Below, piece by piece: positions 6,959-17,400 of a stretch of DNA of 64,000 nucleotides. The notes beneath the pieces are model-generated. The model ran no database searches, had not been told where the DNA came from, and worked only from the letters and a program-made list of their open reading frames with translations. The number at the start of each line of letters is the position of its first letter. The stretch's first letter is position 1. The position numbers and the translations under genes are program-made. Origin of the DNA: Prevotella sp. (GTDB taxonomy: Bacteria; Bacteroidota; Bacteroidia; Bacteroidales; Bacteroidaceae); assembly GCA_017478025.1 (NCBI GenBank), contig JAFVGZ010000003.1, positions 186,001 through 250,000 of the forward strand, written 5' to 3'.

Positions 6959-9900
6959 TTATTTCACTATCTTTATCTTCGCCTTGAAGTCACCGAAGTC
7001 CACCTCGCTACCATCTGAGGCATCACCTATGGTTAGCTCGTTGGCCAGCACCTGTGATGAGATATGCTCGCCGAATGTCTCTGCAGCTGAGCGGAGTTCT
7101 GCTCGGTCTTCTATCGTCACACTTATACGGTCAGTGATTTCAAATCCAGACTCCTTACGCATTGCCTGTATTCTCTTGATAATCAGACGTGCCATACCCT
7201 CAGTCCTCAGTTCTGGTGTAATCTCTATATCCAGAGCCACCGTCACCTTTCCTTCCTGTGCTATGGTCCATCCTGGGATATCCTCTGAGATTACCTCCAC
7301 GTCAGCCAGTTCCACTACGGTAGGCTGTCCTGCCACATCGAGTGTTATGGTACCATCGTTCTCAAGCATGGCAATCTGCTCCTGAGACATCGCAATGACA
7401 GCGGCATTGACATCTTTCATCATTTTGCCATACTTCTTACCCATAGTGCGGAAATTACACTTCACCTTCTTAACAAGCTGCATGCCGGAGCCTTCTTCGA
7501 TAAACTGCAGCTCCTTCACGTTTGTCTCAGCAAGGATTACGGGTGCCATTCTCTCTATGTCAGCACGCAGGCTGTCATCCCCGGCAGGGATAGAAATCAT
7601 CTGCAGAGCCTGTATCACTGGTATCTTCACCTTCTTTCTCAGCGAGAGTACCATTGATGTCACCTGCATCGCCGTCTGCATTGCCGACTCCAGAGCCTTA
7701 TCAATGCACTTCTCGTCAGCTTGCGGGAATTTTGCGAGGTGTACGCTGACAGCCTCGTCCTTCTTTGTCGCATCGTTGAGGTCCTTATATAGCTGGTCTG
7801 CATAGAATGGTGATACAGGGGCAATCAGTCTGGACAGCGTGTCAAGACAGGTGTAGAGTGTCTGATAAGCAGACAGTTTGTCCTGTGTCATGCCACCTCC
7901 CCAGAAGCGTTTCTTGTTCAGACGGATATACCAGTTAGACAACTTGTCTATCACGAACGTCTGTATCAGTCGCGTTGCCGGTGTCACGTCGTAGTCGGCG
8001 AGATATGCGTCCACGCTCTTCACCAATGTATTAAGCTCAGAGAGCAGCCAACGGTCAAAGTCGGGGCGGTCCTCATACTTTACATCTGCCTCCTTATACT
8101 CAAATCCGTCCACGTTGGCATATAGGGTAAAGAACGAATATGCCTGGAATAGTTTGATAAAGAAACCGGAGATGACCTCCTTTACTCCATCAGGGTCAAA
8201 GGACAGGTTGTCCCAAGGTGATGAGTTGGACACCATATACCAGCGCACAGGGTCTGTACCAAATTTTCCTATGCACTCAAACGGATTGATGACGTTGCCC
8301 AGACGCTTAGACATCTTTATGCCGTTCTTGTCCAATACGAGTCCGTTAGAGATGACATTCTTGAATGCCACGCTGTCAAACACCATTGTGGCAATAGCGT
8401 GGAGAGTGAAGAACCATCCTCGAGTCTGGTCCACACCTTCAGCAATGAAGTCTGCTGGGTATGCCTTGCCATTGTCTATCAGTTCCTTATTCTCAAACGG
8501 GTAGTGTATCTGTGCGTATGGCATTGCGCCGCTGTCAAACCACACATCTATGAGGTCAAGCTCTCTGGTGAGCACCGAACCGTCCTCGCCTACCAGCTTT
8601 ATCTCGTCCACGTAGGGGCGGTGTATGTCGATGCGGTCATAGTTCTCCTGCGACATATCTCCTGGCACGAATCCCTTATCCTTCAGAGGATTTGATGCCA
8701 TCACGCCAGCGCTGACAGCTTTTTCTATCTCGCTATACAGTTCCTCCAGCGAACCGATACATATCTCTTGCTTCGTGTCGCGATTACGCCATATTGGAAG
8801 AGGTGTACCCCAGTAACGTGAGCGTGACAGATTCCAGTCGTTCAGGTTCTCCAGCCACTTACCAAAACGTCCCGTGCCCGTTGACTCAGGGTGCCAGTTG
8901 ATGGTCTTGTTCAACTCAAACATGCGGTCTTTCTTCGCTGTTGACCTGATGAACCATGAGTCCAGAGGGTAGTACAGCACAGGCTTGTCTGTGCGCCAGC
9001 AGTGTGGGTAGTTGTGCACATGCTTTTCAATCTTGAACGCTGTGCCCTCTTCCTTCATCTCCAGACAGAGGACTACATTCAGGTCCATATCCTTTGTGGC
9101 AGCCTTTTCGTCATACTTTCCATCCACATTGTACTTCGGGTCATAGGCATTCTTCACATAGTCTCCGGCATGCTTCCAGTATGTCTCGTTTACACACATT
9201 TCACGGAACGCCTCGTCCATGTCATCCTTTACAAAGTACTTACCCTGAAAATCGACCATTGGACGTGTGTCTCCTGCCTTGTCAATGATGAACAGTGACG
9301 GTATGCCTGCATCCTTAGCCACCTTGGCATCATCAGCACCAAAGGTTGGCGCGATGTGTACGATACCGGTACCGTCCTCAGTTGTCACGTAGTCACCGGG
9401 GATGATGCGGAATGCCTCAGCTGAACGTTCCTTGATTGTACCATCCTCCTCCAGAGAACAGGGCTTCACCCACGGCATCAGCTGCTCATAGTGCAGTCCC
9501 AGCAAATCCGTGCCCATGCCGCTCCACAGCACCTCCACGTCTTTCACCACGTTGCCTGCCTCGTCTTTCTCTGGCTGGAAGTAAGCGCTGACGCGGGCTT
9601 TAGCCATGATATACACAGCCTCTTCGCCGCTGTACGGGTTCTGACCTTTCAGCGCCACATACTCTATCTTCGGTCCCACACAGAGTGCGGTATTTGATGG
9701 CAGCGTCCACGGTGTTGTGGTCCATGCGAGGACATACGTTGGGAGGTCTGTCTTTACCGGTCCCTGGTCCTTCAGGCGGAACTGTGCCGTCACCGTCGTG
9801 TCCTTCACATCACGATAACAGCCAGGCTGGTTCAACTCATGGGATGACAGACCTGTGCCTGCAGCGGGTGAATAGGGCTGTATGGTGTAGCCCTTATACA

Positions 9901-10414
9901 GAAGGCCTTTGCTATAGAGCTGCTTCAACAGCCACCACAGTGATTCTATATATTTTATATCGTACGTGATGTATGGATGTTCCAAATCCACCCAATAGCC
10001 CATCTTGCTCGACAGTTGGGTCCACTCATCGGTGTACATCATCACGTTCTTGCGGCAAGCATCGTTATACTCATCCACGGAGATTTTCTTACCTATGTCC
10101 TCCTTCGTGATGCCTAGACTCTTCTCCACGCTCAGCTCCACAGGCAGGCCATGAGTATCCCATCCCGCCTTACGCTTCACCTGATAGCCTTTCATCGTCT
10201 TATAGCGCAGGAACGTATCCTTGATAGTACGTCCCATCACGTGGTGAATGCCGGGATGTCCATTAGCTGACGGGGGACCCTCGAAAAATACGAACTCCGG
10301 GCATCCCTCGCGTTCTGAAATACTCTTGTGGAACAAGTCATCCTTCTCCCACTCTGCAAGAACCTTCTCATTCGTCTCAACAAGATTGAGACTCTTATGT
10401 TCATTAAATTTCAT
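6959..10414 (-). CDS. ileS: isoleucyl-tRNA synthetase
   Basis: Class I synthetase charging tRNA-Ile. The ATG at 10414 (MKFNEHKSLNLVETNEKV) is preferred over the upstream in-frame ATG at 10447, because homologues start there; this gives 1151 residues. The HIGH-type motif is GHPGIHHVMGR near residue 55 and the second signature is KMSKRLGN near residue 690. The editing domain lies between (WTTTPWTLPSNTAL) and the anticodon-binding region follows (about 760 onward). Its length and long C-terminus fit the large Bacteroidetes type. No T-box-like leader was noticed upstream. Confidence 0.96.
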   Translation of the reverse strand: MKFNEHKSLNLVETNEKVLAEWEKDDLFHKSISEREGCPEFVFFEGPPSANGHPGIHHVMGRTIKDTFLRYKTMKGYQVKRKAGWDTHGLPVELSVEKSLGITKEDIGKKISVDEYNDACRKNVMMYTDEWTQLSSKMGYWVDLEHPYITYDIKYIESLWWLLKQLYSKGLLYKGYTIQPYSPAAGTGLSSHELNQPGCYRDVKDTTVTAQFRLKDQGPVKTDLPTYVLAWTTTPWTLPSNTALCVGPKIEYVALKGQNPYSGEEAVYIMAKARVSAYFQPEKDEAGNVVKDVEVLWSGMGTDLLGLHYEQLMPWVKPCSLEEDGTIKERSAEAFRIIPGDYVTTEDGTGIVHIAPTFGADDAKVAKDAGIPSLFIIDKAGDTRPMVDFQGKYFVKDDMDEAFREMCVNETYWKHAGDYVKNAYDPKYNVDGKYDEKAATKDMDLNVVLCLEMKEEGTAFKIEKHVHNYPHCWRTDKPVLYYPLDSWFIRSTAKKDRMFELNKTINWHPESTGTGRFGKWLENLNDWNLSRSRYWGTPLPIWRNRDTKQEICIGSLEELYSEIEKAVSAGVMASNPLKDKGFVPGDMSQENYDRIDIHRPYVDEIKLVGEDGSVLTRELDLIDVWFDSGAMPYAQIHYPFENKELIDNGKAYPADFIAEGVDQTRGWFFTLHAIATMVFDSVAFKNVISNGLVLDKNGIKMSKRLGNVINPFECIGKFGTDPVRWYMVSNSSPWDNLSFDPDGVKEVISGFFIKLFQAYSFFTLYANVDGFEYKEADVKYEDRPDFDRWLLSELNTLVKSVDAYLADYDVTPATRLIQTFVIDKLSNWYIRLNKKRFWGGGMTQDKLSAYQTLYTCLDTLSRLIAPVSPFYADQLYKDLNDATKKDEAVSVHLAKFPQADEKCIDKALESAMQTAMQVTSMVLSLRKKVKIPVIQALQMISIPAGDDSLRADIERMAPVILAETNVKELQFIEEGSGMQLVKKVKCNFRTMGKKYGKMMKDVNAAVIAMSQEQIAMLENDGTITLDVAGQPTVVELADVEVISEDIPGWTIAQEGKVTVALDIEITPELRTEGMARLIIKRIQAMRKESGFEITDRISVTIEDRAELRSAAETFGEHISSQVLANELTIGDASDGSEVDFGDFKAKIKIVK

Positions 10415-10498
10415 CAGTGAATATATTTTTTCAATTTTTATTTTCAATTATCTATTCATCCCCTCATCCCTCATCTCTCATCCATTACGCATTCCCCA

Positions 10499-11764
10499 TC
10501 ACTCCATTCTCATCGTCTTTGCTGGTTTTATCGTCGAAACGAAGAAGCTCGGCAGTACCAGCGTCAGTGTAGTGAGCAGTAGCGTTGCCACGTTTAGCAG
10601 CACCACAAGTCCCCAGTTCATCTCTATCGGAACCTCCGAGACATAGTATGTTGCGGCGTCAAGTTGTATCAATCCCGTCCATTTCTGCAGCAGGCAGATA
10701 CCGATGCCGAGGACATTGCCCCACATCAGGCCGCGCAGTACGATAAACGTAGCAAGCCAGAGGAACGTATGTCTCACCATACTGTTGCGTGCTCCGAGGG
10801 CTTTCAGCAGTCCTATCATCGATGTGCGCTCCAGGATGATAATCAACAGGCCGCTAATCATGGTAAATCCCGACACTGATACCATCAGTATGAGTATTAT
10901 CCACACATTCAGGTCCAGCAGGTCCAGCCATGAGAAAATCTGCGGGTTCTGATCCTTCACCGTACTTGATGACAGGTAATGACCGTCAGAATCCTGTGAC
11001 TTGTTAATGGTCTCTATCATCTGAGCCTCTACGCTGTCGATGCTGTCAAAATCATTCACCAGCACCTCCATTCCCGTCACCTCCATCACGTTCTTGTTCT
11101 CCACACTCCATCCGTTCAGCCTTGACATAGTATAGAGGTCTGTGAAACAGATGCTCTCATCGTAGCGTGTCAAGTTCGTCTGGTATATTCCCGCAACGGT
11201 AAACGGTCTGGCACGCACATCATCGTCTGACAGGTAATAAGCGAACACCTTGTCACCCACCTTCAGACCCAGGCGATTTGCCTGAATCCTCGACAGCAAC
11301 AGCTGCTGCGTACTCTTCCACATACTCAGCTGTGGCATACGTCCCTCTACGATATTCTTCGCCAGGAACGTCGTATCGTAATCCTCTCCTATTCCTTTGA
11401 ATACCACTCCGAGGAAGTCCCCATCGGTCTTCAGCACACCCTGTTTCTGCGAATAGCGTTCCACATGTCGCACCCCTTTGATGCTGCTCACCTTGCGATA
11501 GAGTGAATCGTTGGCATTGATACACTGTGACTGGTCTGTAGTCTGCAGCGTCATAAAGTTGGTCACCACAATATGGCTGCCAAACCCTACAACCTTATCT
11601 CTCACCGTGTGCTTAAATCCCAGCACCACAGCCACAGACACTATCATCACCGCAATGCCGATAGCGACACCAAGCATCGCTATACGCACAGCAGGCCTGC
11701 TGATCCTACGATCCGCATCGCTGTTGTAATATACACTACGGGCTATGTCAAATGATAGATTCAT
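10499..11764 (-). CDS. LolC/LolE-type ABC transporter permease (FtsX domain)
   Basis: A 421-residue inner-membrane protein with one N-terminal membrane segment (IAMLGVAIGIAVMIVSVAVV, about 28-48), a periplasmic MacB-like core (about 50-280) and three C-terminal membrane segments including ILERTSMIGLLKALGA, the FtsX-family signature. Members extract lipoproteins from the inner membrane (LolCDE) or act as related transporters. No ATPase gene is adjacent, so its LolD-like partner must be encoded elsewhere. It lies between ileS and an aminotransferase gene on the same strand. Confidence 0.85.
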   Translation of the reverse strand: MNLSFDIARSVYYNSDADRRISRPAVRIAMLGVAIGIAVMIVSVAVVLGFKHTVRDKVVGFGSHIVVTNFMTLQTTDQSQCINANDSLYRKVSSIKGVRHVERYSQKQGVLKTDGDFLGVVFKGIGEDYDTTFLAKNIVEGRMPQLSMWKSTQQLLLSRIQANRLGLKVGDKVFAYYLSDDDVRARPFTVAGIYQTNLTRYDESICFTDLYTMSRLNGWSVENKNVMEVTGMEVLVNDFDSIDSVEAQMIETINKSQDSDGHYLSSSTVKDQNPQIFSWLDLLDLNVWIILILMVSVSGFTMISGLLIIILERTSMIGLLKALGARNSMVRHTFLWLATFIVLRGLMWGNVLGIGICLLQKWTGLIQLDAATYYVSEVPIEMNWGLVVLLNVATLLLTTLTLVLPSFFVSTIKPAKTMRME

Positions 11765-11813
11765 TCGTTATTCCTATTCACTCGTCCCTTCTTAACAAAA
11801 AAGCTTTATTTCG

Positions 11814-11870
11814 ATAATTCGTTAATTTGTTAATTCGTTAATTTGTTAATTCGTTAATTCGTTAATTCGA
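11814..11870. repeat. TTAATTCG/TTAATTTG tandem tract
   Basis: About seven 8-base units alternating TTAATTCG and TTAATTTG. The tract supplies the last codon (Asn) and the TAA stop of the aminotransferase gene on the minus strand, which suggests it expanded into, or arose at, the gene end. A shorter inverse copy is at 2430-2460. Confidence 0.85.
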
Positions 11871-13067
11871 ACTCACTCTCCCCGGATACTGCTCCAGCGC
11901 TTTCTTCAGCACGACAAGAGCGCGTTCCAAATCGGGCTTCTTCAGCACGTATGCTATACGCACCTCGTTACGTCCTGCCCCGGGAGTGGTATAGAAACCT
12001 GCTCCTGGAGCCATCATCACCGTCTCGCCCTCATATTCAAACTTCTCCAGACACCAGCGGCAGAACTTCTCCGAGTCATCCACTGGCAGCTGTGCCATAG
12101 TATAGAAGGCTCCCATCGGGATTGGCGAATACACTCCGGGAATGCGGTTCAGACCGTCTATGAGCACTTTTCTGCGTTCCACATACTCGTCATAGACCTC
12201 ACGCAGATACTCCTCAGGCGCATCCAGCGATGCCTCTGCCACTATCTGTCCTATCAGCGGTGGTGACAGACGAGCCTGGCAGAATTTCATCACAGCCTGA
12301 CGTATCTCCTTGTTCTTTGTTATCAATGCTCCGATACGTATGCCGCACTCACTATAACGCTTTGACACCGAGTCAATGAGAACCACATTGTCCTCTATCC
12401 CCTGCAGGTGGCAAACGCTGATATACGGCGAACCCGTATAGATATACTCACGATACACCTCGTCAGAGAAGAGATAGAGATCATATTTCTTCACCAGGTC
12501 TCTGATACGGTCCATCTCCCTGCGAGTATATAGATAGCCTGTAGGGTTGTTTGGGTTACATATCATGATAGCCCTTGTACGGCTGTTTATCAGCTCCTCA
12601 AACTTCTCCACCTTAGGCAGAGCAAAGCCCTCGTCTATCGTTGTGGCTATGGTGCGTATCTTAGCACCGGCACTGATAGCGAAAGCCATATAGTTAGCGT
12701 AGGCAGGCTCCGGCACTATGATCTCGTCACCAGGGTTCAGGCATGCCAGGAAAGCGAAGAGGATTGCCTCCGAACCACCGCTGGTAATGATGATGTCATC
12801 GGCGGTGACATTGATGTCATACTTGCCATAATACCCCACCATCTTCTCTCTCAGAGACAGATAGCCCTGCGACGGTGAGTACTCCAGTATTTTTCTATCT
12901 ACATTCTTCAGAGCATCAAGTCCCACCTGTGGAGTAGGCAAATCGGGCTGACCGATGTTCAGGTGATACACCTTTGTGCCACGTGCCTTGGCAGCTGCAG
13001 CCAGAGGGGCTAACTTACGTATCGGAGATTCAGGCATCTCCACGCCTCGAGTCGATATTATCGGCAT
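11862..13067 (-). CDS. class I/II PLP-dependent aminotransferase
   Basis: A 401-residue fold-type I aminotransferase of the aspartate aminotransferase group. Motifs: substrate region IGQPDLPTPQ near residue 38, the NPNNPTG loop near 175, the PLP lysine in DSVSKRYSECGIRIGA near 240, and the closing arginine in RNEVRIAYVLKK near 380. It transfers amino groups between an amino acid and a 2-oxo acid in the cytoplasm; the substrate cannot be fixed from sequence. The start ATG (MPIISTRGVEMPESPIRKL) agrees with homologues. It stands alone at the head of the minus-strand block, divergent from the efflux operon. Confidence 0.9.
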   Translation of the reverse strand: MPIISTRGVEMPESPIRKLAPLAAAAKARGTKVYHLNIGQPDLPTPQVGLDALKNVDRKILEYSPSQGYLSLREKMVGYYGKYDINVTADDIIITSGGSEAILFAFLACLNPGDEIIVPEPAYANYMAFAISAGAKIRTIATTIDEGFALPKVEKFEELINSRTRAIMICNPNNPTGYLYTRREMDRIRDLVKKYDLYLFSDEVYREYIYTGSPYISVCHLQGIEDNVVLIDSVSKRYSECGIRIGALITKNKEIRQAVMKFCQARLSPPLIGQIVAEASLDAPEEYLREVYDEYVERRKVLIDGLNRIPGVYSPIPMGAFYTMAQLPVDDSEKFCRWCLEKFEYEGETVMMAPGAGFYTTPGAGRNEVRIAYVLKKPDLERALVVLKKALEQYPGRVSSN

Positions 13068-13253
13068 AATCTATATTTTGAAGCTTTTATTCTATTATTG
13101 ACAGATAGAGAGTTCATAGACTCCTCTTAAAAATTGCGTGCAAAGTTACATTATTTTTTTTTATTATACAAGCAAGGGCCGCCAAATTATACTTTTTTTT
13201 CACTTCAAGCGCACTCCTGTGCATTATACCAATCTTTTTTTGAAAAAATATTC

Positions 13254-13261
13254 TAACTTTG
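13254..13261 (+). promoter_or_regulatory. -7 promoter element of the efflux operon
   Basis: TAACTTTG matches the Bacteroidetes TAnnTTTG -7 box. It lies 24 bases before the chosen ATG of the adaptor gene. No TTTG is found at the ideal -33 spacing. Because this box overlaps the in-frame TTG at 13259, that TTG cannot be the real start codon. Confidence 0.65.
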
Positions 13262-13285
13262 CACTCGATTTATGCCCAATTTTTT

Positions 13286-14422
13286 ATGAAAATAGCTAAA
13301 ATTACAACACTTTCACACATTGCAGTCTTCAGTTGCCTGCTGATGGCATGCTCATCAAAATCAAAAGAACAAGCCAACGACCAAACCACAAAATACGAAA
13401 CCCGTATCATGAAACCGGAGTCGCGGGTCTATAACATCTATATCCCCGCCTCGCTCCACGGCATCACTGAGGTTGATGTCTATCCACAGGTTTCAGGCAT
13501 CATACGCGAAGTGAACTTTACCGACGGTATTCAGGTGAAGAAAGGACAGACTCTCTTTGTCATTGACCAGACGGAGTACAAGTTGCAGGTGCAGAACGCC
13601 AAAGCAAATCTTGCAGCTGCCAAAGCCCAGATGGAAACGGTGAAGATGAAGTACGAGTCAAACATACACCTGGCAGAGAAGCACATCGTCAGTAACTATG
13701 TGATGGAAACAAGCAGAAACGCCTATAATGCCGCACTTGCAGCCGTACAGCAAGCCAAGGCCCAGTTGTCGATAGCCGAGACTCATTTGAGCTACTGCAC
13801 CATAAAATCACCCATCACCGGTATCATCAAGGAAAACGGATTTAAGATTGGCGAAATAGCAGATTTGTCAAAAATGCTGTGTACCGTGAGTGATAACAGC
13901 CACATACAGGCATGGTTCTCATACACCGAGTCCGAACTGCTTGAGCTTTTGAACCGTTATGACCTGAAGCCCTCAGCCAAAGGTTTGATAGGCAAGGACG
14001 GTCAAGCGGTGAGCACCAAACTGCCTCCACTGAAACTGCAACTGAAGAACGGACAGACCTACAGCCACGAAGGTATCGTGACAGAAATCGGAGGTATCAT
14101 AGATCGCAAGACCGGCACCGTGATAGGAAAGGCTACTTTCCCCAATCCCGAAGATGAATTGCGCTCAGGCCTGTCTGTCACACTGATATTCCCTACAAAG
14201 ATGGACAGTGTATTCCGTGTGCCTATGACGGCAGCCATACGCCTGCAGGACCAGCTGCTGTTCTATCGTGTCAAGAAAGACGGCACGGCTGAGGGTGTCA
14301 TCTGTGATGCTATCCCCTCAAATAGCGGAAACCACTTCTATGTAAAGAACGGTCTGAGGGCTGGCGATGAGGTGGTAATCAGGGGAGCCCACAAATTGTC
14401 TAACGGAGCAAAGGTAAGGTGA
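13286..14422 (+). CDS. RND efflux periplasmic adaptor lipoprotein (AcrA/MexA type)
   Basis: A 378-residue membrane-fusion protein from ATG 13286. It starts MKIAKITTLSHIAVF and has a lipobox LMAC at Cys22, so it is a periplasmic lipoprotein. The barrel-sandwich half-motifs (VYPQVSGIIREVNFTDGIQV near 70 and IKSPITGIIKENGF near 180) flank a helical hairpin (about 95-170). The beta-barrel and membrane-proximal domains follow, ending GDEVVIRGAHKLSNGAKV. It links the inner-membrane pump to the outer-membrane channel. First gene of a three-gene operon; the pump gene starts 7 bases later. Confidence 0.93.
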   Translation: MKIAKITTLSHIAVFSCLLMACSSKSKEQANDQTTKYETRIMKPESRVYNIYIPASLHGITEVDVYPQVSGIIREVNFTDGIQVKKGQTLFVIDQTEYKLQVQNAKANLAAAKAQMETVKMKYESNIHLAEKHIVSNYVMETSRNAYNAALAAVQQAKAQLSIAETHLSYCTIKSPITGIIKENGFKIGEIADLSKMLCTVSDNSHIQAWFSYTESELLELLNRYDLKPSAKGLIGKDGQAVSTKLPPLKLQLKNGQTYSHEGIVTEIGGIIDRKTGTVIGKATFPNPEDELRSGLSVTLIFPTKMDSVFRVPMTAAIRLQDQLLFYRVKKDGTAEGVICDAIPSNSGNHFYVKNGLRAGDEVVIRGAHKLSNGAKVR

Positions 14423-14429
14423 TACGGGG

Positions 14430-17400
14430 ATGGAGACAAACGAACAAAAGCTAAACTTCTTTGTCAGGCACTGGGTTGCAGCCGTTGCCATTGCTGTGCT
14501 GACCGTTGTCATCGGATGGGTATGCCTCAATTCACTCTCCGTGGAGCAGTATCCTGACATAGCGCCGCCAATGGTAACCATTCAAGCCACCTACGATGGT
14601 GCCGATGCGGGAACCGTGATGGAGTCTGTCGTAATGCCTCTTGAGGAGGTGGTGAACGGTGTTGAGAGGATGATGTATATGGACGCCACTGCCAGCTCCA
14701 ACGGCGAGGGCGAGATAGACATATACTTTGAGCAGGGCACCGATGCCGACGAGGCTACCGTCAATGTGCAAAACCGTGTCAGCCAGGTCATGGGAGTATT
14801 GCCTGAGCAGGTCATCAAGTCCGGCGTTACCGTAACCAAGAATGTGAATGCCACACTGATGATTATGAGCCTGGAGAGCACCGACGGAAAGTTCGACCAA
14901 GAGTTCATCAGTAACTATCTGGATATAAATGTCATGCCCGTCATTAGACGCATCAATGGTGTAGGTCGTACGATGATTATGGGTGAGCAGTATGGTGTGC
15001 GCATTTGGATGAAGCCGGACCTGATGGGACTCTATGGCGTTACCCCCGATGATATCATCAGTGCCATCAACGAGCAGAACCTCGTTTCCCCCGTAGGCCG
15101 AATAGAGAGCACAGTTGAGAAGATAGACATTGAGTTCAACGGCTTGCTGGATGACATGAGCCAGTTTGAGAATATCATTATTCGTGCTTCGGATAAGGGC
15201 GAGGTACTGAGGCTGCATGACATTGCCGACGTAGAACTTGGAGCTCGCGCATACGATTTTCGCTCTAATATCAGCGGCAAGCCAGGTGTGATGTTCTATA
15301 TCAAGATGGCACCCGGGGCCAATGCCACACAGGTGAACGCGCAAATCCGCAAGGTATTGGCTGAGGTGGAAGGGCGTCTGCCTGCAGGATTGGAGTTCAA
15401 ACTGTTAGAGACCTCTGACGATTTCCTTTTTGCCGCCATGCACAATGTGGTGGAGACACTAATCATTGCTATCATTCTGGTGGTGTTGGTAGTTTATTTC
15501 TTCTTGCAGAGCATTCGAGCCACCATCATCCCCACCATCTCCATCCTCGTTTCCCTCATCGGCACGTTTACGTTTGTCAAACTTGCCGGTTTCTCTCTCA
15601 ACTTGCTGACACTCTTTGCTCTCGTGCTGGCAATCGGAACGGTTGTTGACGATGCTATCGTCGTAGTGGAGGCTGTGATGACAAAGATGGAGAAGGGTGT
15701 CAAAAACATGAACCGCGCTGTCAGCGAAGCTATGAGCGACGTGACTGCTGCCTGTATCTCCACCACGTTGGTGTTTATGGCTGTATTCCTGCCCGTCACA
15801 TTCATGTCGGGAACGGCAGGAACATTCTTCAAGCAGTTCGGCATCACGATGGCATCGGCAGTAGGACTGTCTGCCGTATCTGCCCTGACCCTCTGCCCTG
15901 CACTCTGCGCCTTTATGCTCAGCCCTAAAAGTGACGAGGAAAAGAAACGTAAGAACCTGAATTATTACATGAGGGTGGCATACAGCGCATCCTATGATGC
16001 CTTGCTGAAGAAATATATGAATGCCGTCAACCGATTCATCCACCGACAGCGCGGGGCATGGATAGCGCTGGCAATAGCCGTGCTTTCCTTAGGGTGGCTG
16101 ATGACACATTCGCAGAATGACCTCGTGCCACAGGAAGACCAGGGCTTCCTGTTGGTGAACGTAGCACTCAAGCCCGGCACATACCTCAATCGCACCGAGG
16201 CCACCACCGTGCAGCTGGAGACGTATATACAGACGCTTGACGAAGTGGAGACCGTTGGAGCTCTGACGGGCTACTCCATGATGGACGATGTCACCAGTAC
16301 CAACTATGCCACGCTGATGGTGAGACTCAAGAACTGGAAGGAGCGCTCGTTCTTCAGCATCGCTGACATACAGACACAGATTACCGAGTGGGCAAACATC
16401 AACCTGCCCCAGGCCGACATCACAGCCTTCCAGATGCCCCAAATTCCGGGCTATGGTAACGGTTCAAACATCAATCTGAACCTGCAGGACCGCGCACGCG
16501 GAGCTAACAAGGATGAGTTTATCGCCATGAGTCGCGAATTCATACAGAAGCTGAACGAGCGTCCTGAGATTGATGACGCGGCGTCAACATACTCCAGGAC
16601 TTATCCCAAGTTCAAACTTGATGTTGACGAGATAGCCTGCAAACGCATGGATATCTCTCCTGCTACGGTCCTCCAAACCATCGGAGCATTCATGGCAGGC
16701 TCATACGTCGGCTCTTACGTGCAGTACAGCAACGTCTATCGCGTCATGATACAGGCAGGCCGCGAGTACCGCATGTCACCCAAGACCCTCAACAGCATCT
16801 TCGTACCTGTGCAGGGCAGAATGGTTCCGGTAACACAGTTCGTCACGCTGACACCCGATATGGGCTCTAATATGGAGCACCATTCCAATATGTTCCCCTC
16901 CATACCTGTCAGTTGCCAGACTGCTGCGGGGTACACCAGCGAACACGTACGCAGGGCGATTGACGAGGTGATGAACGAGGTGTTCCCCGATACCTACGGC
17001 TATGAATACACGGGAATGGCACGAGAAGAGGCAGAGAATGCCGATTCCAACGACACTTTGTTCATCTATGGCATCTGCCTGCTGCTGGTCTATCTCATCA
17101 TGGCGTGTCTATATGACTCGCTGCTCATCCCGCTGGCGGTGATGCTCAGCATACCGTTCGGACTGCTGGGAGCCTATCTCATCGTGAAACCAATGGAGTC
17201 AATGGGCGTCGGCATCAATATCTATGTGCAGACGGGTATCATCATGATTATCGGACTGGTGGCCAAGACAGCCATCCTGATTACTGAGTTTGCCGTAGAG
17301 AAGCGACGCGAAGGTATGTCTATCCCCATGGCTGCCGTCAGTGCCTGCCAGGATCGTCTGCGCCCAATCATCATGACCGTGTTCGCCATGATTATGGGTA

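Noticed and set aside
13259-13285. TTG start for the efflux adaptor
   Set aside because: The TTG overlaps the -7 promoter box; the ATG at 13286 yields a proper lipoprotein signal.
14532-16043. Long minus-strand frames across the RND pump gene
   Set aside because: His/Gly/Val-rich shadows of the pump gene on the opposite strand.
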